NCBI RefSeq assembly: GCF_040371945.1
Contig: NZ_BAABWS010000002.1
Coordinates: 558,001 to 622,000 of the forward strand
Direction: 5' to 3'
Length of the DNA stretch: 64,000 nucleotides
Source: Litorivita sp040371945
GTDB lineage: Bacteria; Pseudomonadota; Alphaproteobacteria; Rhodobacterales; Rhodobacteraceae
Of the stretch, positions 16,730 to 25,615 are shown piece by piece; position 1 is the first letter of the stretch, and each line of letters opens with the position of its first letter. The translations under genes and the position numbers were made by a program. Under the pieces are notes generated by a model. It did not search any database. It had not been told where the DNA came from and worked only from the letters and a program-made list of their open reading frames with translations.

Positions 16730-17257
16730 ATGTCCGCGATGTCCGATATCATGCTTGAACCGCGTGTCGATGCTATGCCGCGCAAGGCCCGCTCGAAACG
16801 GACCGGCCGCGATATTGTTCGGGTGGTCGGCTCGCCAATGGTGCGCGCCGCGTCGATCTTCTTTGGCGTTGTGTTGATCACCTCCGCAGGCGGGTTGTGG
16901 CTCGTCGCGCCGGGCGGTTGGGACGCAGAGCAAATGTTGATCCGATTGGTGATTTCGATGCTGCTTTTGGGCGCGGGTCTCGCGGTGATGCAGCCGGGGC
17001 GTCAAGGCACCACCCCCGAGGTGCATCTTGATCCGGCGCGCGCCGAGATGGTGCTTTATAATGTGTCTTGCGACGGCGCCCGCCGCGAGATCGCGCGCTA
17101 CAGCTATGATGAACTCGGCTCGGTGGACTTTCGCAATGATCTGCTGCGCGCGACGGATGCGGATGGCAATACGTTGATCGAAATGGCGATGGCCGAGCAG
17201 CGTGATCTTGATGAATTGCAGCGCGCGCTCGGGGCGGCTTTTGCCCGCGCGGCTTGA
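16730..17257 (+). CDS. Small two-TM membrane protein of unknown function
   Basis: A 175-residue protein not recognised as a named family. Two hydrophobic segments are clear: AASIFFGVVLITSAGGLWLV (about residues 40-60) and LVISMLLLGAGLAVM (about 75-92). A soluble C-terminal domain (VHLDPARAEMVLYNVSCDGARREIARYSYDEL and following) likely lies in the cytosol. The ATG at 16730 has a GAAAGG ribosome-binding site; ATGs at codons 4 and 8 are alternatives. Its stop codon sits inside the first copy of a 28-bp tandem repeat. The frame is open far upstream, but that part crosses rpsF and its promoter. Confidence 0.7.
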   Translation: MSAMSDIMLEPRVDAMPRKARSKRTGRDIVRVVGSPMVRAASIFFGVVLITSAGGLWLVAPGGWDAEQMLIRLVISMLLLGAGLAVMQPGRQGTTPEVHLDPARAEMVLYNVSCDGARREIARYSYDELGSVDFRNDLLRATDADGNTLIEMAMAEQRDLDELQRALGAAFARAA

Positions 17258-17334
17258 CGCGCAAAAACGATACTGCGCGGCTTGACGCGCAAAAACGATA
17301 CTGCGCGACTTGACGCGCAAATCGTAAAGCGCGG
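17253..17334 (+). repeat. 28-bp tandem repeat, three copies
   Basis: Units starting CTTGACGCGCAAAAACGATA begin at 17253, 17281 and 17309. The first two units are identical apart from the last bases and the third is degenerate after 13 bases; a further partial unit (GGACGCGC) follows. The first unit overlaps the stop codon of the preceding gene, so unit number does not change the protein. Confidence 0.85.
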
Positions 17335-17374
17335 CCGGACGCGCCAGACCCTGACATAACCTCCCCAAGACTTC

Positions 17375-17399
17375 AGACCCGCCTTGTGCGGGTCTTTTT
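17375..17399 (+). terminator. Intrinsic terminator after the membrane-protein gene
   Basis: A stem GACCCGC/GCGGGTC with a 5-base loop followed by TTTTT, about 120 bp past the stop codon and after the tandem repeat. Confidence 0.85.
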
Positions 17400-17581
17400 G
17401 TGTCTCAAGGCATAAATCGCCGCCCCAAAGGCGCGCGCACCGGCGGCCCGCCGCCTATGGCGGGGCGAGCATGCGCGCCTGTGCGCACAAACTGTTGATT
17501 TTCGTGCAATTGCGAACATGTGATAAACAAGTACACCTGTGACCAATATTAACTCCAATCCCGATGGGAAGGATGACCCGT

Positions 17582-18184
17582 ATGAACTTGTTTACCTCGC
17601 CTTTGAAAACCACCGCTCTGGGCGCCGCGCTTGCCGCTACTTTGGCCGTTGGCGCGACCGCTGCCTCCGCAGCCGCCGAGAAATATGTGCTCGACGCCAG
17701 CCACAGCCAGATCGTGTTCAGCTATAACCACCTTGGCTATTCGACCAACTATGGCATGTTCTCCGGCTTTGAAGGTGAAATCATGCTCGACGCCGAAGAT
17801 CCTGCGGCCTCGTCGGTCACCGTCTCCTTTCCCGTCACTTCGATGCTGACCGGCTGGGAAGGCCGCTTCAACCACTTCATGGGCGATGATTTCTTTGGCA
17901 AGGCCGACGAGACCGTCACCTTCACCTCGACCGCGATCGAAGTGACCGGCGAGAAGACCGCCAAAATCACCGGCGACCTGACGCTCAACGGCGTGACCAA
18001 ACCCGTTGTTTTGGATGCGGTGATGAACCAGTCGGGCGAACACCCGATGGCCAAAAAGCCTTGGGCCGGTTTCAGCGCGACCACATCGGTCAAGCGCACC
18101 GATTTCAACGTCGGCGCTTTTGCGCCCTACGTTTCCGACGAGGTGCAGATCATGATCTCGATCGAGGCGATGAAAGCCGAATAA
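17582..18184 (+). CDS. YceI family periplasmic lipid-binding protein
   Basis: A 200-residue exported protein. A signal peptide (MNLFTSPLKTTALGAALAATLAVGATAASA) precedes a YceI lipocalin-like barrel: YVLDASHSQIVFSYNHLGYST at its start, FNHFMGDDFF in the middle, LTLNGVTKPV and the late VKRTDFNVG motif. YceI proteins bind polyisoprenoid-type lipids in the periplasm; the ligand here is unknown. The start at 17582 is preferred because GGAAGG lies 9 bp upstream. It converges with a gene encoding a cytochrome b561 fused to a second YceI domain. Confidence 0.93.
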   Translation: MNLFTSPLKTTALGAALAATLAVGATAASAAAEKYVLDASHSQIVFSYNHLGYSTNYGMFSGFEGEIMLDAEDPAASSVTVSFPVTSMLTGWEGRFNHFMGDDFFGKADETVTFTSTAIEVTGEKTAKITGDLTLNGVTKPVVLDAVMNQSGEHPMAKKPWAGFSATTSVKRTDFNVGAFAPYVSDEVQIMISIEAMKAE

Positions 18185-18207
18185 ACCGTACAGACGGTAA
18201 CGATGCG

Positions 18208-18240
18208 AAAGGCCGCTCCTGAACGGGGCGGCCTTTTTTT
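18208..18240 (+). terminator. Intrinsic terminator of the YceI gene
   Basis: A 9-bp stem GGCCGCTCC/GGGGCGGCC with a 5-base loop and a run of seven T residues, about 25 bp past the stop. Confidence 0.9.
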
Positions 18241-18338
18241 GTTTGCGGGTTTGTGGTGATGAGTGTCGAGCGCCTCGCGCAGCGATGCGCAGGGTGTGTT
18301 GCCCCCGTAACCGACAAGCAGAGGCAAGAGCGCGCGCG

Positions 18339-19580
18339 TTACGGCGCGCGCACCGCCGTCACGCCCACGGTGACATCGACGCCAAAGCCCAGACTGCTTT
18401 CGTCGTCCATCTTCATCCCGATCCCGAAATCACGCCGGTCCAGCCGCAGCGCCCCTTGCATCACCGCTGTCTCGCCATCAATCGCCAAGGTGAAGGGCAG
18501 GGCCAGCGGCACCGAATTGCCCTTGATGGACAGCGTGCCTCGGGCCTCCAGCGCGCCGTCGGCCTCGATGATGTCGGCGGCAAAGACGGCGGTAGGATGG
18601 GCGGCTGCGTCAAAGAAATCGGCCCCGAGCGCTTGGTCGGTGACCGAGCCGAGCGACAAGGAGGCGATGTCGATGCGCACCTCGACCGCGCCTTTTTGCC
18701 CGCTCGCTTGCGGATCATAGGTGATATCGGCCTGCCATGCGCCGAAATTGCCGCTCACTTCGGAGCCGAATTGCTGCACCGCGATGGCGATTTGCCCTTC
18801 TTGCACCTGCCATTGGTTTGCGGTGGCGGGGGGTGTGGCGGAAGGGGCCGCCGCCGTCACCGATGCGCGCGCGGGTGGGGTTTCATTGGGGGCGAGCCGA
18901 GCAGAGGACCATCCGACCACCAAAGTTGCGCCCAAAAGCACGGCGGCGATGGAGGCAGGCAGCAGATGCGAGGGCTGCTGCGCCGAGGGCTGCGCCCCGC
19001 CGCCGCGCGGCAGCATCCGGCGCAGGGTCGCGTCCTTGTCGATCACATGGTGTTTGAGCGCCCCCGCGATATGCAATCCGATCGCGACGATCATCAACCG
19101 CCCCGACAGGAAATGCACCACTTCGGAGGCCTCGGCGACCGCCGCCGATTGCGTCACAAAGGGCAGGCCTTGGCCAAAGGGCCACCAGATCGGCGCGAAG
19201 CCCGAGGTCGCCGCGTGGTGGACCCATCCCGACAAAGGCACCAGAACCATCGTGCCGTAGAGCGTCCAATGCACCCCTTCGGCCAAAACCGCCTCCAGCT
19301 TGTGATTGCCGTTCAGCAGCCCAGGTTTGGGTTGGCTAAAGGCCCAAAGGATGCGCCCGAGCGCGACGAAAAACGCCGCCACGCCAAGGGTTTTATGCAA
19401 GGAAAACAACATCGCCACCCGCGCCACCGTCGCCGCATCGGCCCCGCCGCTGCGCAGCGCATAGGACATCTCATGGGCAAGCCAGCCGACGGGGATAGCG
19501 GTCAAGATCAACAGGGCGGTGAGCCAGTGAAAGCTCTTGGTGACGGTGCCATAGCTTTGCGGCGTATTGGAAAGGGACAT
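18339..19580 (-). CDS. Cytochrome b561 fused to a YceI domain
   Basis: A 413-residue membrane protein. The first 190 residues are a four-helix cytochrome b561 (SFHWLTALLILTAIPVGWLAHE at the first helix) with candidate heme-ligand histidines at about positions 18, 62, 156 and 170. A fifth hydrophobic segment (about 208-225) and a Pro/Ala linker lead to a C-terminal YceI domain (about 255-413, ending with RRDFGIGMKMDDESSLGFGVDVTV). The fusion puts a lipid-binding barrel on the periplasmic face of a di-heme membrane protein, suggesting electron transfer to or from an isoprenoid or quinone-like ligand. That role is inference. Convergent with the free YceI gene. Confidence 0.9.
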   Translation of the reverse strand: MSLSNTPQSYGTVTKSFHWLTALLILTAIPVGWLAHEMSYALRSGGADAATVARVAMLFSLHKTLGVAAFFVALGRILWAFSQPKPGLLNGNHKLEAVLAEGVHWTLYGTMVLVPLSGWVHHAATSGFAPIWWPFGQGLPFVTQSAAVAEASEVVHFLSGRLMIVAIGLHIAGALKHHVIDKDATLRRMLPRGGGAQPSAQQPSHLLPASIAAVLLGATLVVGWSSARLAPNETPPARASVTAAAPSATPPATANQWQVQEGQIAIAVQQFGSEVSGNFGAWQADITYDPQASGQKGAVEVRIDIASLSLGSVTDQALGADFFDAAAHPTAVFAADIIEADGALEARGTLSIKGNSVPLALPFTLAIDGETAVMQGALRLDRRDFGIGMKMDDESSLGFGVDVTVGVTAVRAP

Positions 19581-19831
19581 GGGGCTTCCTGCTATAAAGA
19601 TATATCGAATGACGGGTTTGCCTCACATTACCCCGCCGCGCCGCGCAAGAGTATCGCCATTCGCGCACAGCATCGGGCGCATGGCGCACAGGTGTTCATC
19701 TGCGCACTCCCCCCTTTGGCGGCGGGGCGGCGCGGGGCGGCGCAGGGCCGCGCGCGCCCATGTTGCCAAGCGCGCCGCGCCGCGCTATCCCCGATCCAAA
19801 GCGATAACGAGCACGAACGGAGGCCTAGACC

Positions 19832-20773
19832 ATGAGCCGCGCATTGATTTTCCCCGGGCAGGGTGCCCAAACCATCGGCATGGGCAAGGCCTTGGCCGAG
19901 GCCTATCCCGCCGCCAAAGCGGTGTTCGACGAGGTCGACGAGGCGCTTGGCGAAAGCTTGAGCAGCCTGATCTGGGAGGGCGATCAAGACACATTGACCC
20001 TGACGCAAAACGCCCAGCCTGCGCTCATGGCGACCTCGCTGGCGGCAATGCGCGCGCTGGAGGCCGAAGGCGTGGTTTTGGCCGATGTGGCCGCCTATGT
20101 GGCGGGGCATTCGTTGGGTGAATATTCCGCCCTCGCGGCGGCGGGCGCCTTTAGCGTCGCGGATGCCGCACGGCTGTTGCGCACCCGAGGCAAGGCCATG
20201 CAAGAGGCCGTGCCCGTCGGCGTCGGCGCCATGGCGGCCTTGCTGGGCCTCGATTTCGAAACCGCGCAGGCCGTGGCCGAAGAAGCGGCGCAGGGCGAAG
20301 TGTGCCAAGCGGCCAATGACAATGATCCGGCGCAAGTCGTCGTCTCCGGCCATAAGGCCGCTGTCGAACGCGCCTGCGAGATCGCCAAGGCCAAAGGCGC
20401 CAAACGCGCGCTTTTGCTGCCCGTGAGCGCCCCGTTCCATTGCGCCCTGATGGAGCCTGCGGCCCGCGTCATGGCAGGCGCGTTGGGCGAGGTCGATATC
20501 AACCGCCCCGCCGTGCCGGTGGTGGCCAATGTGCGCGCCGATGCGGTCAGCGATCCGAGCGTGATCCGCGCGCTTTTGGTCGAGCAGGTCACCGGATCGG
20601 TGCGCTGGCGCGAAAGCGTTTTGTGGATGGGCGCGCAGGGCGTCACCGAAATGTGGGAGGTCGGCGCAGGCAAGGCCCTGAGCGGCATGGTCAAACGCAT
20701 CGACCGCGCGATTGCGCCGATGAACATCGGCACCCCCGAAGACGTGCAGGCCGTAGCGGCCACTCTGGCGTGA
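19832..20773 (+). CDS. fabD: Malonyl-CoA:ACP transacylase
   Basis: A 313-residue enzyme moving malonyl from CoA to acyl carrier protein. It has the N-terminal FPGQGAQ motif, the active-site GHSLGEYSA with Ser94, and the catalytic histidine in SAPFHCALM. It is the first gene of a fatty acid synthesis set with fabG 26 bp downstream; acpP and fabF follow after an unrelated minus-strand gene. Divergent from the cytochrome b561 fusion gene. Length and motifs are normal. Confidence 0.97.
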   Translation: MSRALIFPGQGAQTIGMGKALAEAYPAAKAVFDEVDEALGESLSSLIWEGDQDTLTLTQNAQPALMATSLAAMRALEAEGVVLADVAAYVAGHSLGEYSALAAAGAFSVADAARLLRTRGKAMQEAVPVGVGAMAALLGLDFETAQAVAEEAAQGEVCQAANDNDPAQVVVSGHKAAVERACEIAKAKGAKRALLLPVSAPFHCALMEPAARVMAGALGEVDINRPAVPVVANVRADAVSDPSVIRALLVEQVTGSVRWRESVLWMGAQGVTEMWEVGAGKALSGMVKRIDRAIAPMNIGTPEDVQAVAATLA

Positions 20774-20799
20774 TAGATAACCAAAGAAAGACGCGACAT

Positions 20800-21537
20800 A
20801 TGTTTGATTTGACTGGAAAAAATGCGCTGATCACCGGCGCTTCGGGCGGCATCGGCGGACAGATCGCCAAGGCGCTGCACGGCGCGGGCGCCACTGTGGG
20901 CCTGTCGGGCACGCGGGTCGAGCCTTTGGAGGCTTTGGCGGCCGAACTTGGGGATCGCGCCCATGTGCTGCCGTGCAACCTGTCGGACGGCGCGGCGGTG
21001 GATGCCCTGCCCAAACAGGCGATCGAGGCGATGGGATCGGTCGATATCCTCGTCAATAACGCAGGCATCACCCGCGACCAGATTTTCATGCGCATGTCCG
21101 ACGATGAATGGCAATCGGTGCTCGATGTGAACCTGACCGCGACCATGCGCCTGTGCCGCGGTGTGATGCGCCCGATGATGAAGGCGCGTTGGGGCCGGAT
21201 CGTCAATATTTCGTCCATCGTCGGCGCCACCGGTAATCCGGGGCAGGCGAATTATGCCGCCTCCAAGGCGGGTATGATCGGCATGACCAAATCCATCGCC
21301 TATGAGGTCGCCAGCCGCGGCATCACCGCCAATGCCGTCGCGCCCGGATTTATCGCCACGGCGATGACCGACAAATTGACCGATGATCAAAAAGACAAGA
21401 TCAACGTGCAAATCCCCGCCGCCCGTATGGGCACCCCCGAAGAGATCGCCGCAGCGGTGCTTTATCTGGCCAGCCCCGAGGCGGGCTATGTCACGGGCGC
21501 GACCTTGCACGTCAATGGCGGTATGGCGATGCTTTAG
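20800..21537 (+). CDS. fabG: 3-oxoacyl-ACP reductase
   Basis: A 245-residue short-chain dehydrogenase that reduces 3-oxoacyl-ACP with NADPH. The cofactor motif TGASGGIGG, the NNAG segment, Ser139 and the YxxxK pair (Tyr152, Lys156 in QANYAASKAG) are intact, and the TRDQIFMRM and GFIATAMTD segments are typical of FabG rather than of other SDRs. The ATG at 20800 begins MFDLTGKNALITG. It is co-transcribed with fabD. Confidence 0.97.
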   Translation: MFDLTGKNALITGASGGIGGQIAKALHGAGATVGLSGTRVEPLEALAAELGDRAHVLPCNLSDGAAVDALPKQAIEAMGSVDILVNNAGITRDQIFMRMSDDEWQSVLDVNLTATMRLCRGVMRPMMKARWGRIVNISSIVGATGNPGQANYAASKAGMIGMTKSIAYEVASRGITANAVAPGFIATAMTDKLTDDQKDKINVQIPAARMGTPEEIAAAVLYLASPEAGYVTGATLHVNGGMAML

Positions 21538-21547
21538 GGCCGCGCTC

Positions 21548-21581
21548 ACGTCGCAACGAGATTGACGTCGCAACGAGATTG
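21548..21581 (+). repeat. 17-bp direct repeat, two perfect copies
   Basis: The unit ACGTCGCAACGAGATTG occurs at 21548-21564 and 21565-21581, between the fabG stop and its terminator. Confidence 0.9.
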
Positions 21582-21582
21582 A

Positions 21583-21610
21583 AAAGGGCGCGGCCAAGGC
21601 TGCGCCCTTT
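21583..21610. terminator. Bidirectional terminator between fabG and the ABA4-like gene
   Basis: A perfect 9-bp stem AAAGGGCGC/GCGCCCTTT with a 10-base loop between convergent genes. T runs are short on both sides (TTT and TTTT). Confidence 0.7.
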
Positions 21611-21615
21611 GGCGT

Positions 21616-22068
21616 TCAATCGCCGTCGTCCAAGGCGATCCCATGCCCCAAAGCCGCGCGCCGCAGCAGATGCCAAACCAGCCCCAAAGGCGCGAACACA
21701 AAGCAAAGGCCCAAGGCGGGCAGAGTGCCCAAATGGCCCATCGCGCGCCGCGCCGCATCGCGGGCCACCCAAGCTCCGACAAACAGATCAAAACAGATGA
21801 AATGCGCCCATGCGGTCAGGGCGCCGACGGGATGCGAGAAGAGCGCCATAACCCCTGTCAGCGACCCCATCGCGGCCCCTTCGGCGGCATATCCGAGGAA
21901 AACCGCCGAAAAAAGCAAGGCGCCATAGAGCGCGCCCAAGATCAAGGGCACAAGGCCGGAATGCACATAGGCCCGCGTCATTCGCGCCTTGGGTGCGCCG
22001 ATGAGCAAGGCCCATGCGGGCAGGACCGGCAAATGCATGGCGATAAATAATGTGTCATATGAAAGCAT
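21616..22068 (-). CDS. ABA4-like (DUF4281) membrane protein
   Basis: A 150-residue integral membrane protein with four hydrophobic segments. The motif HFICFDLFVGAWVARDA and the later segment ALGLCFVFAPLGLVWHLL are those of the ABA4-like family, named after a plant protein needed for neoxanthin formation. The bacterial role is unknown; a link with isoprenoids or carotenoids is only suggestive. It is read opposite to fabD-fabG and acpP. Confidence 0.82.
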   Translation of the reverse strand: MLSYDTLFIAMHLPVLPAWALLIGAPKARMTRAYVHSGLVPLILGALYGALLFSAVFLGYAAEGAAMGSLTGVMALFSHPVGALTAWAHFICFDLFVGAWVARDAARRAMGHLGTLPALGLCFVFAPLGLVWHLLRRAALGHGIALDDGD

Positions 22069-22390
22069 TACGTTACATACCTCAGGTTGCGGCAGGGGTT
22101 TGTCGAGCAGATGTCACTAAGGTTTCCCTATCGTCAACACGCCCGCGCACTTGCGCCAAACCCGCCCCGCGCCCAGTTAAGACAAAGCGTTTGCCAATCG
22201 CGCACCATGTGCTATAGGCGGCGACAGAACTGTTCTTGCACCCATATCTTGTGTGCAAGGATATGTCACCCGCGCGGCGGGATCGAAGAGAACCGCCTCT
22301 CGGGGCACCAATAGGCCGCTTTGCTGATCACATCAGGAGGCGGCAACCCAAAACGGGCCGCAGCGCCCAGACCAGTTATGAGGACTTGAC
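22069..22390. other. 322-bp region upstream of acpP with a leader hairpin
   Basis: It lies between the ABA4-like gene (minus) and acpP (plus). Besides a candidate acpP promoter it holds a perfect 7-bp hairpin CTTGCAC/GTGCAAG with an 11-base loop at 22235-22259, within the expected mRNA leader of about 165 nt. No gene is supported. Confidence 0.5.
22191..22218 (+). promoter_or_regulatory. Candidate acpP promoter
   Basis: A sigma-70-like pair TTGCCA, 16 bp, TATAGG. It would give a leader of about 165 nt before acpP. Confidence 0.45.
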
Positions 22391-22624
22391 ATGAGCGACG
22401 TCGCAGACCGCGTGAAGAAAATCGTTGTAGAGCACCTTGGTGTGGAAGAAGACAAGGTCACCGAGAACGCGTCGTTCATCGACGATCTGGGTGCAGACAG
22501 CCTCGACACCGTCGAGCTGGTCATGGCGTTCGAAGAAGAGTTCGGCATCGAAATTCCCGATGACGCCGCCGAAAACATCCAGACCTTCGGCGACGCCGTT
22601 AAGTTCATCAAAGAAGCCTCCTAA
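22391..22624 (+). CDS. acpP: Acyl carrier protein
   Basis: A 77-residue acidic carrier protein. Ser37 in the GADSLDTVELVM motif is the site where 4'-phosphopantetheine is attached. It carries growing acyl chains between FabD, FabG and FabF, all encoded close by. It is followed by its own terminator, which would let it be expressed far above its neighbours, as is usual for this abundant protein. Confidence 0.98.
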   Translation: MSDVADRVKKIVVEHLGVEEDKVTENASFIDDLGADSLDTVELVMAFEEEFGIEIPDDAAENIQTFGDAVKFIKEAS

Positions 22625-22666
22625 GGCTTTGCCGCCGCCCCTTGCGGGCGCGCGATATGTGATCGC

Positions 22667-22696
22667 AGCCCCTGCCATACCGGCGGGGGCTGTTTT
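22667..22696 (+). terminator. Intrinsic terminator of acpP
   Basis: A 10-position stem AGCCCCTGCC/GGCGGGGGCT (one G-T pair) with a 5-base loop followed by TGTTTT. Confidence 0.8.
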
Positions 22697-22907
22697 CGTT
22701 TCGCGCGGGGGAATCGCGGGGCGCAGGAGCCTATGCAGTGGTGCGCCGCGCCGCCGATACATCATAGGGTAGAGCCGCGCGGATCGCCACGCCGCGCACA
22801 AAAAACTGTAAAGCACTGCAAAACCCCGCCGATAGACGCCCCACGCCTCTTGCCCCTATGCCCCAAGGCAAGGTATGCACGAGGCCAATGAAACGGGGAG
22901 GCATCAT

Positions 22908-24167
22908 ATGCGCCGAGTAGTTGTCACAGGTCTTGGGTTGGTCACGCCGCTGGCTTGCGGAGTGGAAGAGACGTGGAAGCGTTTGCTTGCCGGTCAATCC
23001 GGCGCCGATACCATCAAACAATTCGATGCCAGCCATCTGGCCACGGATTACGCTTGCGAAGTCAAACATGGCGACGGCACCGACGGCACATTTAACGCGG
23101 ACGACTGGATGCTTCCAAAAGAGCGCCGCAAGGTCGATGATTTCATCCTCTACGGCATTGCCGCCGCCGAGCAGGCCGTGCAAGACGCCGGATGGAAGCC
23201 CGAAGACCGCGAAGGCCAGATCCGCACCGGCGTGATGATCGGCTCGGGCATCGGCGGGTTGAACTCGATTGCCGAAACCGCCGTGATGATCAAGGAACGC
23301 GGCCCGCGCCGCGTCTCGCCCTTCTTTATCCCTGGCGCGCTGATCAACCTGATCTCGGGTCAGGTGAGCATCAAATACGGCTTCAAAGGCCCCAACCACG
23401 CGGTTGTCACCGCCTGTTCCACCGGTGCCCATGCCATCGGGGATGCGGCGCGTTTGATCCAATGGGGCGATGCGGATGTGATGATCGCCGGCGGCGCGGA
23501 ATCCTCGATCTCCGAGATCGGCATCGCGGGCTTTAATGCCTGTAAGGCCTTGAGCACACAGCATAAAGATGATCCGAAAAAGGCCTCGCGCCCCTATGAT
23601 GCAAACCGCGACGGTTTTGTGATGGGCGAGGGTGCGGGGGTTGTCGTGCTTGAAGAATACGAGCACGCGGTGGCGCGCGGCGCGAAAATCTACGCCGAGG
23701 TTCTGGGCTATGGATTGTCGGGCGATGCCTATCACATCACTGCCCCCGCCGAAGACGGCGATGGCGCTTATCGCGCGATGGAGGCGGCGCTTGGCCGTGC
23801 GGGGCTGGAGCCTTCTGCGGTGGATTACATCAACGCGCATGGCACCTCGACCATGGCCGACACCATCGAATTGGCGGCGGTCGAGCGGCTTTTGGGCGAT
23901 GCGGCGGCCAATGCCACCATGTCCTCGACCAAATCCTGCACCGGCCACCTGTTGGGCGCGGCGGGCGCGATCGAGGCGATTTTCTCGATCCTCGCGATCC
24001 GCGATCAGGTTGCTCCGCCGACGATCAACCTCGACGATCCGGCGGTGGAGTGCAAACTCGACCTCGCGCCGAACGTCAAGCGCGAACGCAAGATCGACGT
24101 GGTCCTGTCCAACAGCTTCGGCTTTGGCGGCACCAATGCCAGCCTGTGCATGGGAAAGTTGCGCTAA
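22908..24167 (+). CDS. fabF: 3-oxoacyl-ACP synthase II
   Basis: A 419-residue elongating condensing enzyme. The catalytic triad of the family is present: Cys170 in VTACSTGAHAIG, a histidine in NAHGTSTMADT and a histidine in KSCTGHLLGAAGA. The end FGFGGTNASL is also typical. It joins malonyl-ACP to acyl-ACP and, in the family, controls unsaturated chain length. The ATG at 22908 (MRRVVVTGLG) has a GGGGAGG site. Its stop abuts the mltG start codon with no gap, so the two are co-translated. Confidence 0.97.
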   Translation: MRRVVVTGLGLVTPLACGVEETWKRLLAGQSGADTIKQFDASHLATDYACEVKHGDGTDGTFNADDWMLPKERRKVDDFILYGIAAAEQAVQDAGWKPEDREGQIRTGVMIGSGIGGLNSIAETAVMIKERGPRRVSPFFIPGALINLISGQVSIKYGFKGPNHAVVTACSTGAHAIGDAARLIQWGDADVMIAGGAESSISEIGIAGFNACKALSTQHKDDPKKASRPYDANRDGFVMGEGAGVVVLEEYEHAVARGAKIYAEVLGYGLSGDAYHITAPAEDGDGAYRAMEAALGRAGLEPSAVDYINAHGTSTMADTIELAAVERLLGDAAANATMSSTKSCTGHLLGAAGAIEAIFSILAIRDQVAPPTINLDDPAVECKLDLAPNVKRERKIDVVLSNSFGFGGTNASLCMGKLR

Positions 24168-25328
24168 ATGTGGAAAGCCCTCGCCTCGAACGCGATCACT
24201 TTGTTGATCGTCATCCTCTTCCTTTTGGGCGGGGTGATTTTGTGGGGGCAAAGCGAATATAACGCCCGAGGGCCGCTGGATCAGCAAATCTGCCTGCGCG
24301 TTCCTTCGGGCGGAAGCATGTCGCGCGTCAGCAAGGATCTCGCCAAAGAGGGCGCGATCAGCAGCGGCACGATTTTCCGTGTGGGCGCGGATTATACCGA
24401 CAAAACTCAACAGCTTAAGGCGGGAAGCTACCTCGTCCCTGCGGGCGCGAGCATGGCGCAGATCGTCGATATCGTCACCCGCGGCGGGGCCAGCACCTGC
24501 GGCACCGAGATCGTGTATCGCATCGGCGTGACCCGCGCCTCGGTGCAGCTGCGCGCGCTCGATCCCGCGACCAGCCGCTATGTCGAAGAGGCCTCCTATA
24601 ACCCCGCCGAAGAAGAGGCACCCGAGGCTTTGGTTAAAGCCGCCGAGGCTGGCGATGTGCGCTTTCGCGTGGCGCTGGCCGAAGGCGTGACCAGCTGGCA
24701 AGTGGTCGAAAACCTCAAATCCATCGATGTTCTGACCGGCGAGATCGGTGATCTGCCCGCCGAGGGCAGCCTTGCACCCGACAGCTATGAAATCCGCCGC
24801 GGCACCGCGCGGGCCGATTTGATCGCCAAAATGCAAAGCGCGCAGCAAGCGATCCTTGCCGCCGCATGGTCCGAGCGCGACGACAACCTGCCGGTCAAAA
24901 CACCCGAAGAGGCCCTGATCCTCGCCTCCTTAATCGAAAAGGAAACCGGCGTGCCCGAAGAGCGCCGCCAAGTGGCCAGCGTCTTTGTCAACCGGCTGCG
25001 CCAAGGCATCAAATTGCAAACAGACCCCGCCGTGATTTACGGGATCACCAAGGGGCAGGGCGTGTTGGGCCGCGGCATCCGTCAAAGCGAATTGCGCCGC
25101 GAGACGCCGTGGAACACCTATGTGATCCCAGCCTTGCCGCCGACCCCGATCGCCAACCCCGGCCGCGCCAGCATCGAGGCGGCGCTCAATCCCGACACCA
25201 CGCCCTATATCTTCTTTGTGGCCGATGGCACCGGCGGTCACGCCTTTGCCGAAACCTTGGCCGAGCATAACGCCAATGTCGCCAAATGGCGCCAGATCGA
25301 AGCCGAACGGGCCAAGCAATCGGAATAG
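24168..25328 (+). CDS. mltG: Endolytic murein transglycosylase
   Basis: A 386-residue protein with one N-terminal membrane anchor (about residues 5-24, LLIVILFLLGGVILWG) and a periplasmic YceG/MltG domain. The signature LIEKETGVPEERRQVASVF contains the catalytic glutamate; it is followed by LQTDPAVIYG, RQSELRRETPWNTY and LPPTPIANPG, all family landmarks. The family cuts nascent glycan strands and sets their length. The fabF-mltG adjacency is common in Rhodobacterales, where the GTA cluster often follows. Confidence 0.95.
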   Translation: MWKALASNAITLLIVILFLLGGVILWGQSEYNARGPLDQQICLRVPSGGSMSRVSKDLAKEGAISSGTIFRVGADYTDKTQQLKAGSYLVPAGASMAQIVDIVTRGGASTCGTEIVYRIGVTRASVQLRALDPATSRYVEEASYNPAEEEAPEALVKAAEAGDVRFRVALAEGVTSWQVVENLKSIDVLTGEIGDLPAEGSLAPDSYEIRRGTARADLIAKMQSAQQAILAAAWSERDDNLPVKTPEEALILASLIEKETGVPEERRQVASVFVNRLRQGIKLQTDPAVIYGITKGQGVLGRGIRQSELRRETPWNTYVIPALPPTPIANPGRASIEAALNPDTTPYIFFVADGTGGHAFAETLAEHNANVAKWRQIEAERAKQSE

Positions 25329-25360
25329 GCCCGCCTGCGTTTCGAGGTTTAGCTTTGCGA

Positions 25361-25386
25361 AAAGCCCCGCCATGGCGGGGCGTTTT
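25361..25386 (+). terminator. Intrinsic terminator of mltG
   Basis: A GCCCCGCC/GGCGGGGC stem with a tight loop followed by GTTTTG, 33 bp past the stop. It separates mltG from the GTA cluster. Confidence 0.85.
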
Positions 25387-25579
25387 GTTAACCCTTTGGC
25401 GGCGCAAACTGATCCGGCGGGTTTTGCGAAAGCGCGCTCGCAAAGGCGTTTCACAGCAAGGGCTTAGGGCCGGTTTGCGCGTCTGTCGGGCGAAGACCCG
25501 CGCCGCAGGGCTCGCCTCTAAAGTGCCAAAAAACCTAAAGATAACGAACGCTTAGACGGCGCGCCTGTTGCGAAATCGC

Positions 25580-25608
25580 TTGACTTTGCGCGCGTTCTCG
25601 CCTATAAG
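25580..25608 (+). promoter_or_regulatory. Strong candidate promoter of the GTA cluster
   Basis: TTGACT, a 17-bp spacer and TATAAG: five of six consensus bases in each box at ideal spacing, the best sigma-70-type promoter noticed in the window. The expected start of transcription is about 25614-25616. A terminator hairpin lies immediately downstream at 25634. Confidence 0.65.
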
Positions 25609-25615
25609 TTGTGAC

